Assembly: GCA_017477505.1 (NCBI GenBank)
Contig: JAFUVQ010000009.1
Span: 1 to 64,000, forward strand
Length of the DNA: 64,000 nucleotides
Source of the DNA: Eubacterium sp.
GTDB lineage: Bacteria > Bacillota > Clostridia > Lachnospirales > Lachnospiraceae
Reading direction: 5' to 3'
Of this stretch, positions 57,303 through 64,000 are shown piece after piece (within the stretch, counting starts at the first letter, position 1; the number at the start of each line of letters is the position of its first letter). Under the pieces are notes generated by a model. That model was given only the letters and a program-made list of their open reading frames with translations, had not been told where the DNA came from and did no database searches. A program made the position numbers and the translations under genes.

Positions 57303-58487
57303 TTAATACCCTTTCATGCATCGTTTGCAGGGCTCATAGCCCTTATCAAGCAATTCCTCCAATGTTCCATAATAATACCATTTATTATGCTCTGCCATGT
57401 CGCTGACACTGGAACAATATGGTCTGTGTATCTTAAATGATTTTGTATTGACGATGAAATCCGGTTCTTCTTTTTCGTCATCTACTCCTCTACTGACTTC
57501 CGTGTCTGATTCGGTTTCCGGTTCCGTGGCAGCTTCGGTAGTCCGCTCCGTAGTTTTCTCCGTCACCGTTTCTGTACTCTTATCCGTAGCCCTCTCCGTC
57601 GACGTCTCTGTGGTCTTATCAGTCGACGTCTCAGTGGTCTTCCCCTCTGTACCGCCACCGTTTCTTTCAGTCTCCTTTGCCACCGCCTCTTCGTCTACAT
57701 GACTGTCCCCAGTCGCATAGTCGATTATTATAAATGGCTGGACATTGTAACAGTATACGTTGAAACAGATTCCTTTCCCCTTATCTTCAACCGACCAGCC
57801 TTCCATCAGCACGCCGGACGCCACAAGATTCTCGCCCTCAAAAACCGGTGTAACTCTGTACAGCACATGATTTCCCGTATTGCTTATATAATCACTCACC
57901 ATGCATTCAAAAGGCAGCATGCCTTTTGTGTTTAGAAATCTCGTCCCGGTTATGAGATTCAGTTCATTTGAACTCTGCCCGGAAAGGCAAAACGCGATCA
58001 AATGACATCTATTGAACAGGTAATTCCCGTCTATAAGGTCATTGTACTTAACGGTATGCCATCCCGAAGGCCTTATATATCCCGTTTCGCTCCTGTCCTC
58101 CTCCGGCATCATTTCCTTCGAAAGATATGCAAATGCAACGCCGCACCTGCCAAGCTCATCCAACTCGCTGTAAAGTTCAAAATCCTTCGACTGCTTCTCT
58201 TCGTCCGTAAAGAAAGGTATATTTTTATTAATTTTTACAAATGGATCTTCATGGAATTCCGGAATACCGCCCGGATCAAACAATGATTCTTCTTTTACTG
58301 GCAGTTCAGTGACAGTTTCCGCCTCAGTCTTTTCAGCCTCCGTACTTGCTTCAGTAGGAGACGCCACTTTTTCCTCCTCGGTGGGGACCTCCCGTGACAC
58401 AGAACTGTCTTCAAGTTCAGTGCAAGAAACTAAAAATAAAGCCAGACAGATAAAAAGAACAGATAAAAAAGATTTTCTAGCATACAT
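57303..58487 (-). CDS. secreted lipoprotein nuclease (DNA/RNA non-specific endonuclease) with Thr/Glu-rich linker
   Basis: The 394-aa protein has a lipoprotein signal (LSVLFICLALFLVSC). The nuclease domain (about 95-265) carries the active-site stretch YLFNRCHLIAFCLSGQSSNELNL with NRCH in place of the classical DRGH, and NLITGTRFLNTKGMLPFE. A linker of about 60 residues repeats TETSTDKTTETSTE-like units. The last 50 residues form a small module with HRPYC and CKRC spacing, similar to Ada-type or nuclease-associated zinc-binding tails. Probably degrades external DNA, perhaps for nutrition or uptake. AGGGG lies 11 bp before the ATG; element C follows the stop. Confidence 0.85.
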   Translation of the reverse strand: MYARKSFLSVLFICLALFLVSCTELEDSSVSREVPTEEEKVASPTEASTEAEKTEAETVTELPVKEESLFDPGGIPEFHEDPFVKINKNIPFFTDEEKQSKDFELYSELDELGRCGVAFAYLSKEMMPEEDRSETGYIRPSGWHTVKYNDLIDGNYLFNRCHLIAFCLSGQSSNELNLITGTRFLNTKGMLPFECMVSDYISNTGNHVLYRVTPVFEGENLVASGVLMEGWSVEDKGKGICFNVYCYNVQPFIIIDYATGDSHVDEEAVAKETERNGGGTEGKTTETSTDKTTETSTERATDKSTETVTEKTTERTTEAATEPETESDTEVSRGVDDEKEEPDFIVNTKSFKIHRPYCSSVSDMAEHNKWYYYGTLEELLDKGYEPCKRCMKGY

Positions 58488-58504
58488 AGAACTTCATCCC
58501 CTAT

Positions 58505-58534
58505 TATGAACAAACTGTTAAGTGACAGGCACTT
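58505..58534. repeat. isolated repeat core with tail
   Basis: ATGAACAAACTGTTAAGTGACAGGCACTT-type unit with core at 58522-58532, 6 bp beyond the stop of the DUF3574-like gene and just before the nuclease start region. Confidence 0.85.
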
Positions 58535-58540
58535 TTACGC

Positions 58541-58999
58541 TTAATGGGAATAAAACTCTGTTTTGGTCTTATTTTCCTGTATGAGGATTGAGCTCTGGTT
58601 GAATTCTTTGATCAGGTCATCTGCTGTTGCATGTACTGTATCTATATCTGTGTCACTAAGATAGATAACGACTGTATACTCATGGTCTATTGTCCCATTT
58701 TCATTGGTCCACCCGCCATTTGCGTCCTGTATCGTAAATCCTTCCACATGTTTCGATAATACTTCATCCACCTTTGCCTTAGCCTCTTCAGGTGTGCCAA
58801 ATGGCTCGTATGTATCTTTATCATTAGTTCCGAGGTACAGCACATATTGTACATCAGTTTCGGCCTCATCTGTAATCTGTACTTCAGATGTATTAGCCGC
58901 ATCCTGCTTTATTCTTGACATATTGAAAATGGAAATACCAAGTGCAGTTATCGATATAACAAGTGAAATGATAATGACCGCTATACTTACTTTTTTCAT
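58541..58999 (-). CDS. membrane-anchored DUF3574-like protein
   Basis: A 152-aa protein with one N-terminal membrane helix (VSIAVIIISLVISITALGIS) and an outside domain with YVLYLGTNDKDTYEPFGTPE, KHVEGFTIQDANGGW and HEYTVVIYLSDTD. The pattern of an initial beta-strand with LGTN, a FT(I/V)xxAxGxW turn and a later strand resembles the uncharacterised DUF3574 family. Function unknown. GGAGGGG precedes the ATG. The repeat unit at 58505 follows its stop, and a long leader with two further repeat cores precedes it. Confidence 0.65.
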   Translation of the reverse strand: MKKVSIAVIIISLVISITALGISIFNMSRIKQDAANTSEVQITDEAETDVQYVLYLGTNDKDTYEPFGTPEEAKAKVDEVLSKHVEGFTIQDANGGWTNENGTIDHEYTVVIYLSDTDIDTVHATADDLIKEFNQSSILIQENKTKTEFYSH

Positions 59000-59089
59000 A
59001 ACTTACTTACCCCTCCGAAGAATAAATACGGTAGAATCATCAATATATAAAAGTACTGGTAATGACAGGCGACATCGCGCTAGTGGAAA

Positions 59090-59140
59090 ATTATGAACAA
59101 ACTGTTAAGTGACAGGCACTTTATCGAAGTGACAGGCACT
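59090..59140. repeat. two adjacent repeat cores
   Basis: Cores at 59107-59117 and 59127-59137, the first preceded by the usual ATGAACAAACTGTTAA, each followed by TTTATCG. A decayed third copy (TGACAGGCGAC) lies near 59061. Confidence 0.85.
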
Positions 59141-59259
59141 TTATCGCGGATGCTTCATTCTTTCTTTTCGTTCGTCTATTTAGTTTGTTGTCTTTCCCCA
59201 AGGTCATTCTCCTTTAGACCATCCATTACCGAACTGCATCGTTCTGCCGCAGCTAATTC

Positions 59260-59265
59260 ATTATA
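59260..59265 (-). promoter_or_regulatory. candidate extended -10 promoter in the 59000-59466 gap
   Basis: Minus-strand ATGTTATAATG is a TGn-extended TATAAT, directed toward the DUF3574-like gene about 260 bp away. A short frame after it (MTLGKDNKLN...) has GGAG too close to the ATG to be convincing. Apart from the repeat cores and the terminator at 59359, the gap shows nothing else. Confidence 0.4.
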
Positions 59266-59358
59266 ACATATATGTGACTTAGCATAAATAATAATAGTAT
59301 CCATAAAATACATTTTTACTTTACCGCTCTATATCGTTAAAGCGCCATATAGTAAGAC

Positions 59359-59384
59359 AAGGAGACCGATTTATCAGTCTCCTT
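59359..59384 (-). terminator. terminator-like hairpin after the STAS-kinase gene
   Basis: AAGGAGACCGA and TCAGTCTCCTT pair with one mismatch about 83 bp after the STAS-kinase stop. The following T stretch is weak. Confidence 0.5.
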
Positions 59385-59466
59385 TGCCTTATCTCTCATA
59401 AAAAAACTGACCGTTCTCTTTGCCGTTATTTTCATCAAAATCCCTCCAAGCCACTTATCATAACCA

Positions 59467-60693
59467 CTATAATGACTGCCTGTCGTACCTTAGATAAGCC
59501 TCAGAAACTTCTTTGGTCAGTCTGGAAAGCTCTTTTTCCGGAACCAGATCCGAAAAGGTGATTCCTGCTATAGACCTGATCAGCGCATAATGTCTAAGTT
59601 TTCTTTCATATTCTCTCATTTCTCCGTCATCAGTGATTCCCGTATAACTGCGAATGAAAATATTCCACAAGCGCATCAGCAGTTCATTTGGAATTCCCGT
59701 ATAGCGGATCCCACCTTCAGGTCTTTTCATAGCTATAAGCCTCATGATCTGATATGACCCCAGAAGATCGATCAGAGGATCACCCACCGAGGCATCTGTC
59801 ATATCTATCAAAACCAGCTCACCATCCACTACCATCAGGTTTCCCGGGTGGAAATCACCATGTATGAAAGTGCTTCTCTCAGGTATTGCCTCAACCTCTT
59901 CTCTCATAGCTGAAATCAGTTCATTGGTATAAAACCCACTTTTTTCGGCAATGTCCACCCATGTGAAAAGCCCCTCTCTCGCATCCGGAAGAATGCCGGG
60001 TTCAAATTCGGTGGAATGCAGCTTCTTCAGAAGGTCTGCCATTTTGACGGCATATTTGTCAATGCGATCTATAACACTCTCACCTGCATTATCAGATCCC
60101 GCCATTATATACTGCCCAAGGGTAGAAGCATTTATCATCTCATATATTATTCCATATCTACCATCAGAACTGTCACTGCTTTTATCCTTTACTCTCACTA
60201 CATCATATGAGATTGCAGTAGGAATATCATGGATAAATGCCTGCTTCGCCGCTTCCTTCTCCCGGTTTATACGATTTAATGAACCGGTCACCGGATTATA
60301 TACCTTTATTATTCTCTCTTCATCAAGCCGATATACGCTTCCATTCGCTCCCTTTCCCAGAAGCTGTAGCCCATCAATTATTTCAGATTTTACCTCTCTC
60401 AGCTTTTTCTCGACATCCAGAATATCAGTAAAGCCTGTGACCTGAAAGATATCATAAACTTCCGGCGATACATTGATCACTTTGACCGGACTTTCTCCCA
60501 AAGAGCCTTGATATTTCTTTGCAATTCTGAGAATCACACGAAGTCCCGCGCTGGAAATGTATTCAAGGTTCGATGCATCAAATACCAATTCTTCACCAAA
60601 AGTATCACTTCCAGAAAGAGCCGCATTTATGCTTTCCTCAACAGCTGCAGCATTTTCAGCATTTATTTTCCCTTTTAATGCATAAGTCTTCAT
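59467..60693 (-). CDS. STAS domain fused to an aminoglycoside-phosphotransferase-like kinase
   Basis: The start at 60693 (MKTYALKGKINAENA) follows GAGGG by 10 bp. Residues 1-105 are a STAS domain as in anti-sigma-factor antagonists (LVFDASNLEYISSAGLRVILRI, with the serine at the usual phosphorylation position). Residues 110-408 are an APH/choline-kinase-type fold: glycine loop LLGKGANGSVYRL, lysine in RIIKVY, catalytic HGDFHPGNLMV and metal-binding LIDMTDASVGDP. This architecture fits the TIGR02172 paralogous family known from fibre-degrading rumen bacteria; its substrate is unknown. It lies 5 bp after the ORF relic at 60699, suggesting coupling. Confidence 0.85.
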   Translation of the reverse strand: MKTYALKGKINAENAAAVEESINAALSGSDTFGEELVFDASNLEYISSAGLRVILRIAKKYQGSLGESPVKVINVSPEVYDIFQVTGFTDILDVEKKLREVKSEIIDGLQLLGKGANGSVYRLDEERIIKVYNPVTGSLNRINREKEAAKQAFIHDIPTAISYDVVRVKDKSSDSSDGRYGIIYEMINASTLGQYIMAGSDNAGESVIDRIDKYAVKMADLLKKLHSTEFEPGILPDAREGLFTWVDIAEKSGFYTNELISAMREEVEAIPERSTFIHGDFHPGNLMVVDGELVLIDMTDASVGDPLIDLLGSYQIMRLIAMKRPEGGIRYTGIPNELLMRLWNIFIRSYTGITDDGEMREYERKLRHYALIRSIAGITFSDLVPEKELSRLTKEVSEAYLRYDRQSL

Positions 60694-60698
60694 TATAT

Positions 60699-60935
60699 TC
60701 AGTCCCTCATCCACACAAACTTTCCTATACTGTATATTTTACAGATCAGATCATTCAGAATCCCACCTCCGCTTTTTCGTACTCCGTCATCTATCTTATC
60801 TCCTTTACTCATGTATAAACTCATCTCCGGATTGGGCTCATCCTGAATGAGCCTGTACAGGAGATGGTCAAGCACCGTACCGCCTATGAAGAACGCGTAT
60901 CTGGATCAAACGGTGCTGTCCTGAGGCTTGCTCAT
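60699..60935 (-). pseudogene. 78-codon ORF with an in-frame TGA, directly upstream of the STAS-kinase
   Basis: ATG at 60935 (AGAGGA about 14 bp upstream) reads MSKPQDSTV, then TGA at 60908-60906, then continues in the same frame SRYAFFIGGTVLDHLLYRLI, QDEPNPEMSLYMSKGDKIDD, GVRKSGGGILNDLI and on to KFVWMRD before the final TGA, 5 bp ahead of the next start. I do not recognise the product. A single Arg-to-stop change would explain it; recoding or a downstream start are alternatives. 60936-61023 shows nothing further. Confidence 0.5.
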
Positions 60936-61023
60936 ATCCTATAGAGTCCTCTTAAAGGTACACGGTACGCGATGTGGTGTACCCAAAATGTGCCCATCAC
61001 ACATTCTTTATATAACAGGCAAA

Positions 61024-62430
61024 CTAAGAATTATCAGCAGGCACCTTTAGATTACTCAAATCGACAGTGTCTACAATCTTTTGTTCATTATTCAGCTCAA
61101 TCAGACCTATTGCGTATAAAGGTAATGTAACGAATCCTTCTCCACCACCAACATTAGTATCAGCAAATTTGACTGCAGGATGTTTCCCATACTTTTTCTG
61201 ATTTGCTATAACAAATTTCATGCTTGTAGCTCTGCCATTGGTAGCTTTGCATTCAATAATATTTGCCTCTCCGTTTTTTTCAAAGAGGAAGTCTAATTCA
61301 GGCGAACCGCTCGGTGCATGGAAGTAATAAGGGGCGATCCCATTAGCTGCAAAGGCAGAAGCGACCATATTTTCGGCAATAGCGCCTTTGTATGAACTGA
61401 TATTTCCTTTGAGTATTTCTTGAGGAACTTCATCTCCAAGCTGAGAGATCAACAGTCCGGTATCAATGTAAAAGACTTTAAATTCCGTAGGTATCTTAAC
61501 ACCTTCCAACGGGAAAGATATCTCTCTTGTGTTGTATGCTTTTACTACGATTCCAACATCTTCAATATACTGCAGCCCGTCTGCTTTCTCCGGAGAATGA
61601 CCTTTCGCATTTACCAGACTGTATTGGAATTTCTTATAATTCTTAGCCAGCTGGGTCGGCAGCGAATCAAGACATGCTTCAGCCCTTAGTTTTAACACCT
61701 CATTTACAGCATCATTGCCCTTTGCATCCTTATATCTGCCAAAATCATCTTTTATAGAGCTTAATACTCTTCTTTGTATTGATCTCACTGCATTCAGGTC
61801 ATGAGTTTCAAAAAATGCATTCACGACCTCAGGCATACCGCCGACAATAAGGTATTGTAGATATAAAGATCGCATACTCTCATGGATTGTTTTCTCTATT
61901 GGCTTACAATCATTGAGTGTATTTCTAACATACTCAATCACATCGCTATTTAGACCAGAATTAATAATGAATTCTTTAAACGTTAATGGGAACATTGTAA
62001 TCTGTTCCTCATACCCTACGGGAATTCCTCGTATATATGGTGCCCGAAATCCTTTTACACTTAGAAAACTGCCAGTTGCTATGACGTCATACCTTCCATC
62101 TATATCCCAATATTTGAGCGAGCTCCTTGCATTGGGACAATCCTGTATCTCATCCAGGATAATCAACGTCTTCCCCGGAACAAATCTGGCATCTCTAATG
62201 ACAGCTGAAATAGATAAAACCATTTGGTCAACATTGAAATCACCATCAAAAGCATAATGAACATTGGTATTGGCTCGTAAATCTATATAGACACAATTCT
62301 CGTAAAATTCTTCTCCGAAACGACGGACAATATACGTTTTTCCAATCTGCCTTAAACCCTTGATGACAATTGGGTGATGATTTCGTCTTTTCCAGTTTAT
62401 TAAGCTATCCCAAATAGTTCTTTTAAGCAT
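61024..62430 (-). CDS. AAA-family ATPase with DUF4143 domain
   Basis: A 468-aa protein of the AAA_14/DUF4143 type. The Walker A motif is GLRQIGKTYIV near residue 28, Walker B is TLIILDEIQD, and sensor ATGSFLSV follows. The DUF4143 part starts near residue 205 (DFGRYKD) and contains the endonuclease-like end segment GAIAENMVASAF, SPELDFLFE and ANIIECKATNGR, with the D...E-x-K spacing of PD-(D/E)XK folds. These proteins are common in gut bacteria, often in many copies, and their role is not established. Unlinked to its neighbours; GGAGG precedes the ATG. The promoter carries 19-bp direct repeats. Confidence 0.88.
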   Translation of the reverse strand: MLKRTIWDSLINWKRRNHHPIVIKGLRQIGKTYIVRRFGEEFYENCVYIDLRANTNVHYAFDGDFNVDQMVLSISAVIRDARFVPGKTLIILDEIQDCPNARSSLKYWDIDGRYDVIATGSFLSVKGFRAPYIRGIPVGYEEQITMFPLTFKEFIINSGLNSDVIEYVRNTLNDCKPIEKTIHESMRSLYLQYLIVGGMPEVVNAFFETHDLNAVRSIQRRVLSSIKDDFGRYKDAKGNDAVNEVLKLRAEACLDSLPTQLAKNYKKFQYSLVNAKGHSPEKADGLQYIEDVGIVVKAYNTREISFPLEGVKIPTEFKVFYIDTGLLISQLGDEVPQEILKGNISSYKGAIAENMVASAFAANGIAPYYFHAPSGSPELDFLFEKNGEANIIECKATNGRATSMKFVIANQKKYGKHPAVKFADTNVGGGEGFVTLPLYAIGLIELNNEQKIVDTVDLSNLKVPADNS

Positions 62431-62451
62431 TCAGCACCTCCATCTATACCC

Positions 62452-62516
62452 ATTATACAGGATTATTGTCATTTTTCAAAGGTTAAATATAATTACAATG
62501 TCATTTTTCAAAGGTT
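62452..62516 (-). promoter_or_regulatory. promoter with 19-bp direct-repeat operator before the AAA/DUF4143 gene
   Basis: Minus-strand TTGAAA (62479-62474) and TATAAT (62457-62452) are 16 bp apart. Two copies of AACCTTTGAAAAATGACA(A/T) (62484-62466 and 62516-62498) lie 32 bp apart, about three helical turns. The nearer copy contains the -35 box, so a bound protein would be expected to affect initiation. Confidence 0.7.
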
Positions 62517-62561
62517 CAAGGTGCCGATTCTTGTCAGAATTAGAATTAATTCAAAAAAATT

Positions 62562-62590
62562 ATGAACAAACTGTTAAGTGACAGGCACTT
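62562..62590. repeat. isolated repeat core with tail after sfsA
   Basis: ATGAACAAACTGTTAA followed by core GTGACAGGCAC at 62578-62588, ending 4 bp from the sfsA stop. Confidence 0.85.
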
Positions 62591-62591
62591 T

Positions 62592-63308
62592 TTACTTAGC
62601 ATTCCTATATCTGCCTGTATCCAGTGTGCAGCCTGTAAACTTGATGCTATCTGCTTCTACATGGCAACTGTTATAGATTATCTCCACGCCTGCTTTTGCA
62701 GCAGCCACAAGCGCCCGTCCAAACTCCGGCTGTGTCTCGTTATTCGGAAATACCAAATGAATCCCATTCATCTGTATCACAAACTCTACAGAGCAATGAT
62801 ACCCCTCTTTTGCTGCCTTCGCCAGCTCATTCAGATGCTTTACTCCTCGTTCTGTCGGTGCATCAGGGAAATATCCTATCCCGGTCTTTTTATCATAGGC
62901 GAGAGTGCATCCCTTTACTTCCGTCAGATACTTCTCTCCATCACGTTCCATATAGAAATCGAATCGTGAATTTCCGTAGGTATATTCCGGTTTCACTACA
63001 TCGTTTAACAGCTCCAATTTCTGATGTATCAACTTATTTGGAGCAAGACTATCCACATTTATCCATTTGAACCCCGGACGATATACTGATATCAGATCAT
63101 ACTCCGTCTTTCTCTCAGGATTATCTGATTTCTGCAAAGTCACTTTTGACTTGGGTATTAACAATTCTTCAAGGCGCCCTGTATTCTTGATATGGACAGT
63201 TCTGGACTCGCCTCCGACCATTACTTCCGCCGTAAAGCGGTTGTTCCTCTTTACAAATATGGCGGGTACTGTATTTTCATATATTATTTCAGGTTTTGGT
63301 CTGGCCAT
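62592..63308 (-). CDS. sfsA: SfsA family DNA-binding/nuclease protein
   Basis: The 238-aa protein matches SfsA (sugar fermentation stimulation protein): an N-terminal OB-like part (RNNRFTAEVMVGGESRTVHI with NTGRLEELL) and a C-terminal PD-(D/E)XK-like half (YGNSRFDFYMERDGEKYLTEVKGCTL, then FPDAPTERGVKHLNEL). The E-x-K of LTEVKG and preceding SRFDF fit a metal-dependent nuclease. Physiological role is poorly defined. AAAGGAG precedes the ATG, and the start overlaps the upstream aldo/keto reductase gene by 20 bp, so they are co-transcribed. Confidence 0.94.
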   Translation of the reverse strand: MARPKPEIIYENTVPAIFVKRNNRFTAEVMVGGESRTVHIKNTGRLEELLIPKSKVTLQKSDNPERKTEYDLISVYRPGFKWINVDSLAPNKLIHQKLELLNDVVKPEYTYGNSRFDFYMERDGEKYLTEVKGCTLAYDKKTGIGYFPDAPTERGVKHLNELAKAAKEGYHCSVEFVIQMNGIHLVFPNNETQPEFGRALVAAAKAGVEIIYNSCHVEADSIKFTGCTLDTGRYRNAK

Positions 63309-64000
63309 AATACTCCTTTATTTCCTGCATCCTGCTCATCTGATCCACTGAAAATGGGCATCTGCTGTTACAATGCCCGCAGCTGATACAGTCAGATGCA
63401 TTTTTCTCCAATGTAAGATAATGCTCACTCGCCATATCATCACCGATACGGGCAAGGTCATAGAACTTATTCACCGAGCCTATATCTATTCCTGCCGGGC
63501 ACGGCTCACAATGATTGCAGTATACACATTTACCACTTGCCTCCGGCGGAGCAAATGTTCCGATGATACTATAATCAAGCTCTTCTTCAGACTTCTCATA
63601 ATATTCCAAAAGAGTGTCTATCTCTGCCTCACTTGTCGCTCCGGGCAATACAGTAAGGATTCCGGGCTTATCTAACGCATATTTTATGCACTGATACAAT
63701 GTAAGTGCCTTTCCAAAAGGAGATGTCTTATCACTTAGAAGCTGTCCTCCGGAGAAGGGCTTCATAACTGATATGCCTACTCCCATTTTTTCACATCTTT
63801 TATATATATCTGCTCTCTCATCCACGCCACCATAAGCATATTCGCCATGGTTATAGTCATATGCAGGATTAACCGAGAACATCAGCATATCTATGAGATC
63901 TGTATCTAAAATCTCCTGTATCACGGATGGCGTATGGGATGATGCCCCTATATGCTTTACCACACCTTGATTTCTCATGTCCAAAAGGTACTGAAGAATT
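63289..64000 (-). CDS. aldo/keto reductase with C-terminal ferredoxin-type clusters (5' end beyond window)
   Basis: The visible 236 codons are the C-terminal part of an aldo/keto reductase: KHIGASSHTPSVIQEIL, FSVNPAYDYNHGEYAYGG, GVGISVMKPFSGGQLL and ILTVLPGATSEAEIDTLLEY follow the family barrel. They are followed by a 4Fe-4S ferredoxin-like module with CVYCNHCEPCPAGI and CISCGHCNSRCPFSV. This combination is the clostridial AKR-ferredoxin type, presumed to reduce carbonyl compounds; the substrate is unknown. The frame is open to the window edge. It overlaps sfsA. Confidence 0.93.
   Translation of the reverse strand, partial: ILQYLLDMRNQGVVKHIGASSHTPSVIQEILDTDLIDMLMFSVNPAYDYNHGEYAYGGVDERADIYKRCEKMGVGISVMKPFSGGQLLSDKTSPFGKALTLYQCIKYALDKPGILTVLPGATSEAEIDTLLEYYEKSEEELDYSIIGTFAPPEASGKCVYCNHCEPCPAGIDIGSVNKFYDLARIGDDMASEHYLTLEKNASDCISCGHCNSRCPFSVDQMSRMQEIKEYYGQTKT

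Overview
The window looks like chromosomal DNA of a Lachnospiraceae-type Firmicute (Butyrivibrio/Pseudobutyrivibrio-like rumen or gut clostridia). Evidence: single-chain glycyl-tRNA synthetase, Mini-RNase III beside cysS, a CIRCE-controlled groESL, a 7TM-type histidine kinase, S-layer-homology (SLH) surface proteins, a STAS-kinase fusion and abundant cyclic-di-GMP proteins. Most genes lie on the minus strand with strong AGGAGG-type ribosome sites. No phage, IS transposase or CRISPR array was seen.

Layout. 1-11.9 kb is housekeeping: 5' part of ppdK, glyQS, a lipoprotein, recO-era, an M16C peptidase, a D-Ala-D-Ala carboxypeptidase, then groES-groEL under a perfect CIRCE operator. 11.9-19.1 kb is a signalling operon: REC-GGDEF-REC protein, hybrid kinase with HPt, and a second hybrid kinase ending in a DegV-like domain whose reading frame is broken at an A AAA AAC run. 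19.2-27.5 kb: ogg, glnS, a membrane-anchored surface protein with an 18-bp repeat tail, tRNA-Thr, a SigH-like sigma factor, rlmB, mrnC, cysS. 27.5-33.2 kb: a substrate-binding/VWA fusion with a small membrane partner, htpG and an exported transglutaminase-like protein. 33.4-36.6 kb: argH, a hotdog thioesterase, a small protein, an EEP phosphatase.

36.7-45.4 kb is a cyclic-di-GMP cluster: HD-GYP, PAS-PAS-GGDEF-GGDEF-EAL, and a LacI-type sensor fused to EAL and a beta-helix, followed by an Lgt-like membrane protein. 45.4-62.6 kb is accessory surface territory: gene relics (ricin lectin, truncated response regulator, SLH fragment, an ORF with in-frame TGA), an ApbE lipoprotein, two SLH proteins (817 and about 1976 aa), a secreted nuclease, a DUF3574-like protein, a STAS-kinase and an AAA/DUF4143 ATPase. 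This section carries a dispersed repeat with core GTGCCTGTCAC: three four-core elements with conserved spacing and four isolated cores, nearly all sitting at the stop codons of minus-strand genes. The window ends with sfsA and part of a ferredoxin-type aldo/keto reductase.

The most unusual items are the kinase with the slippery-site frame break, its DegV fusion, the cytoplasmic sugar-sensor/EAL/beta-helix protein, the four-core repeats, and a terminator-like hairpin that buries the ribosome site of an SLH gene. All identifications come from reading motifs; no database search was possible.
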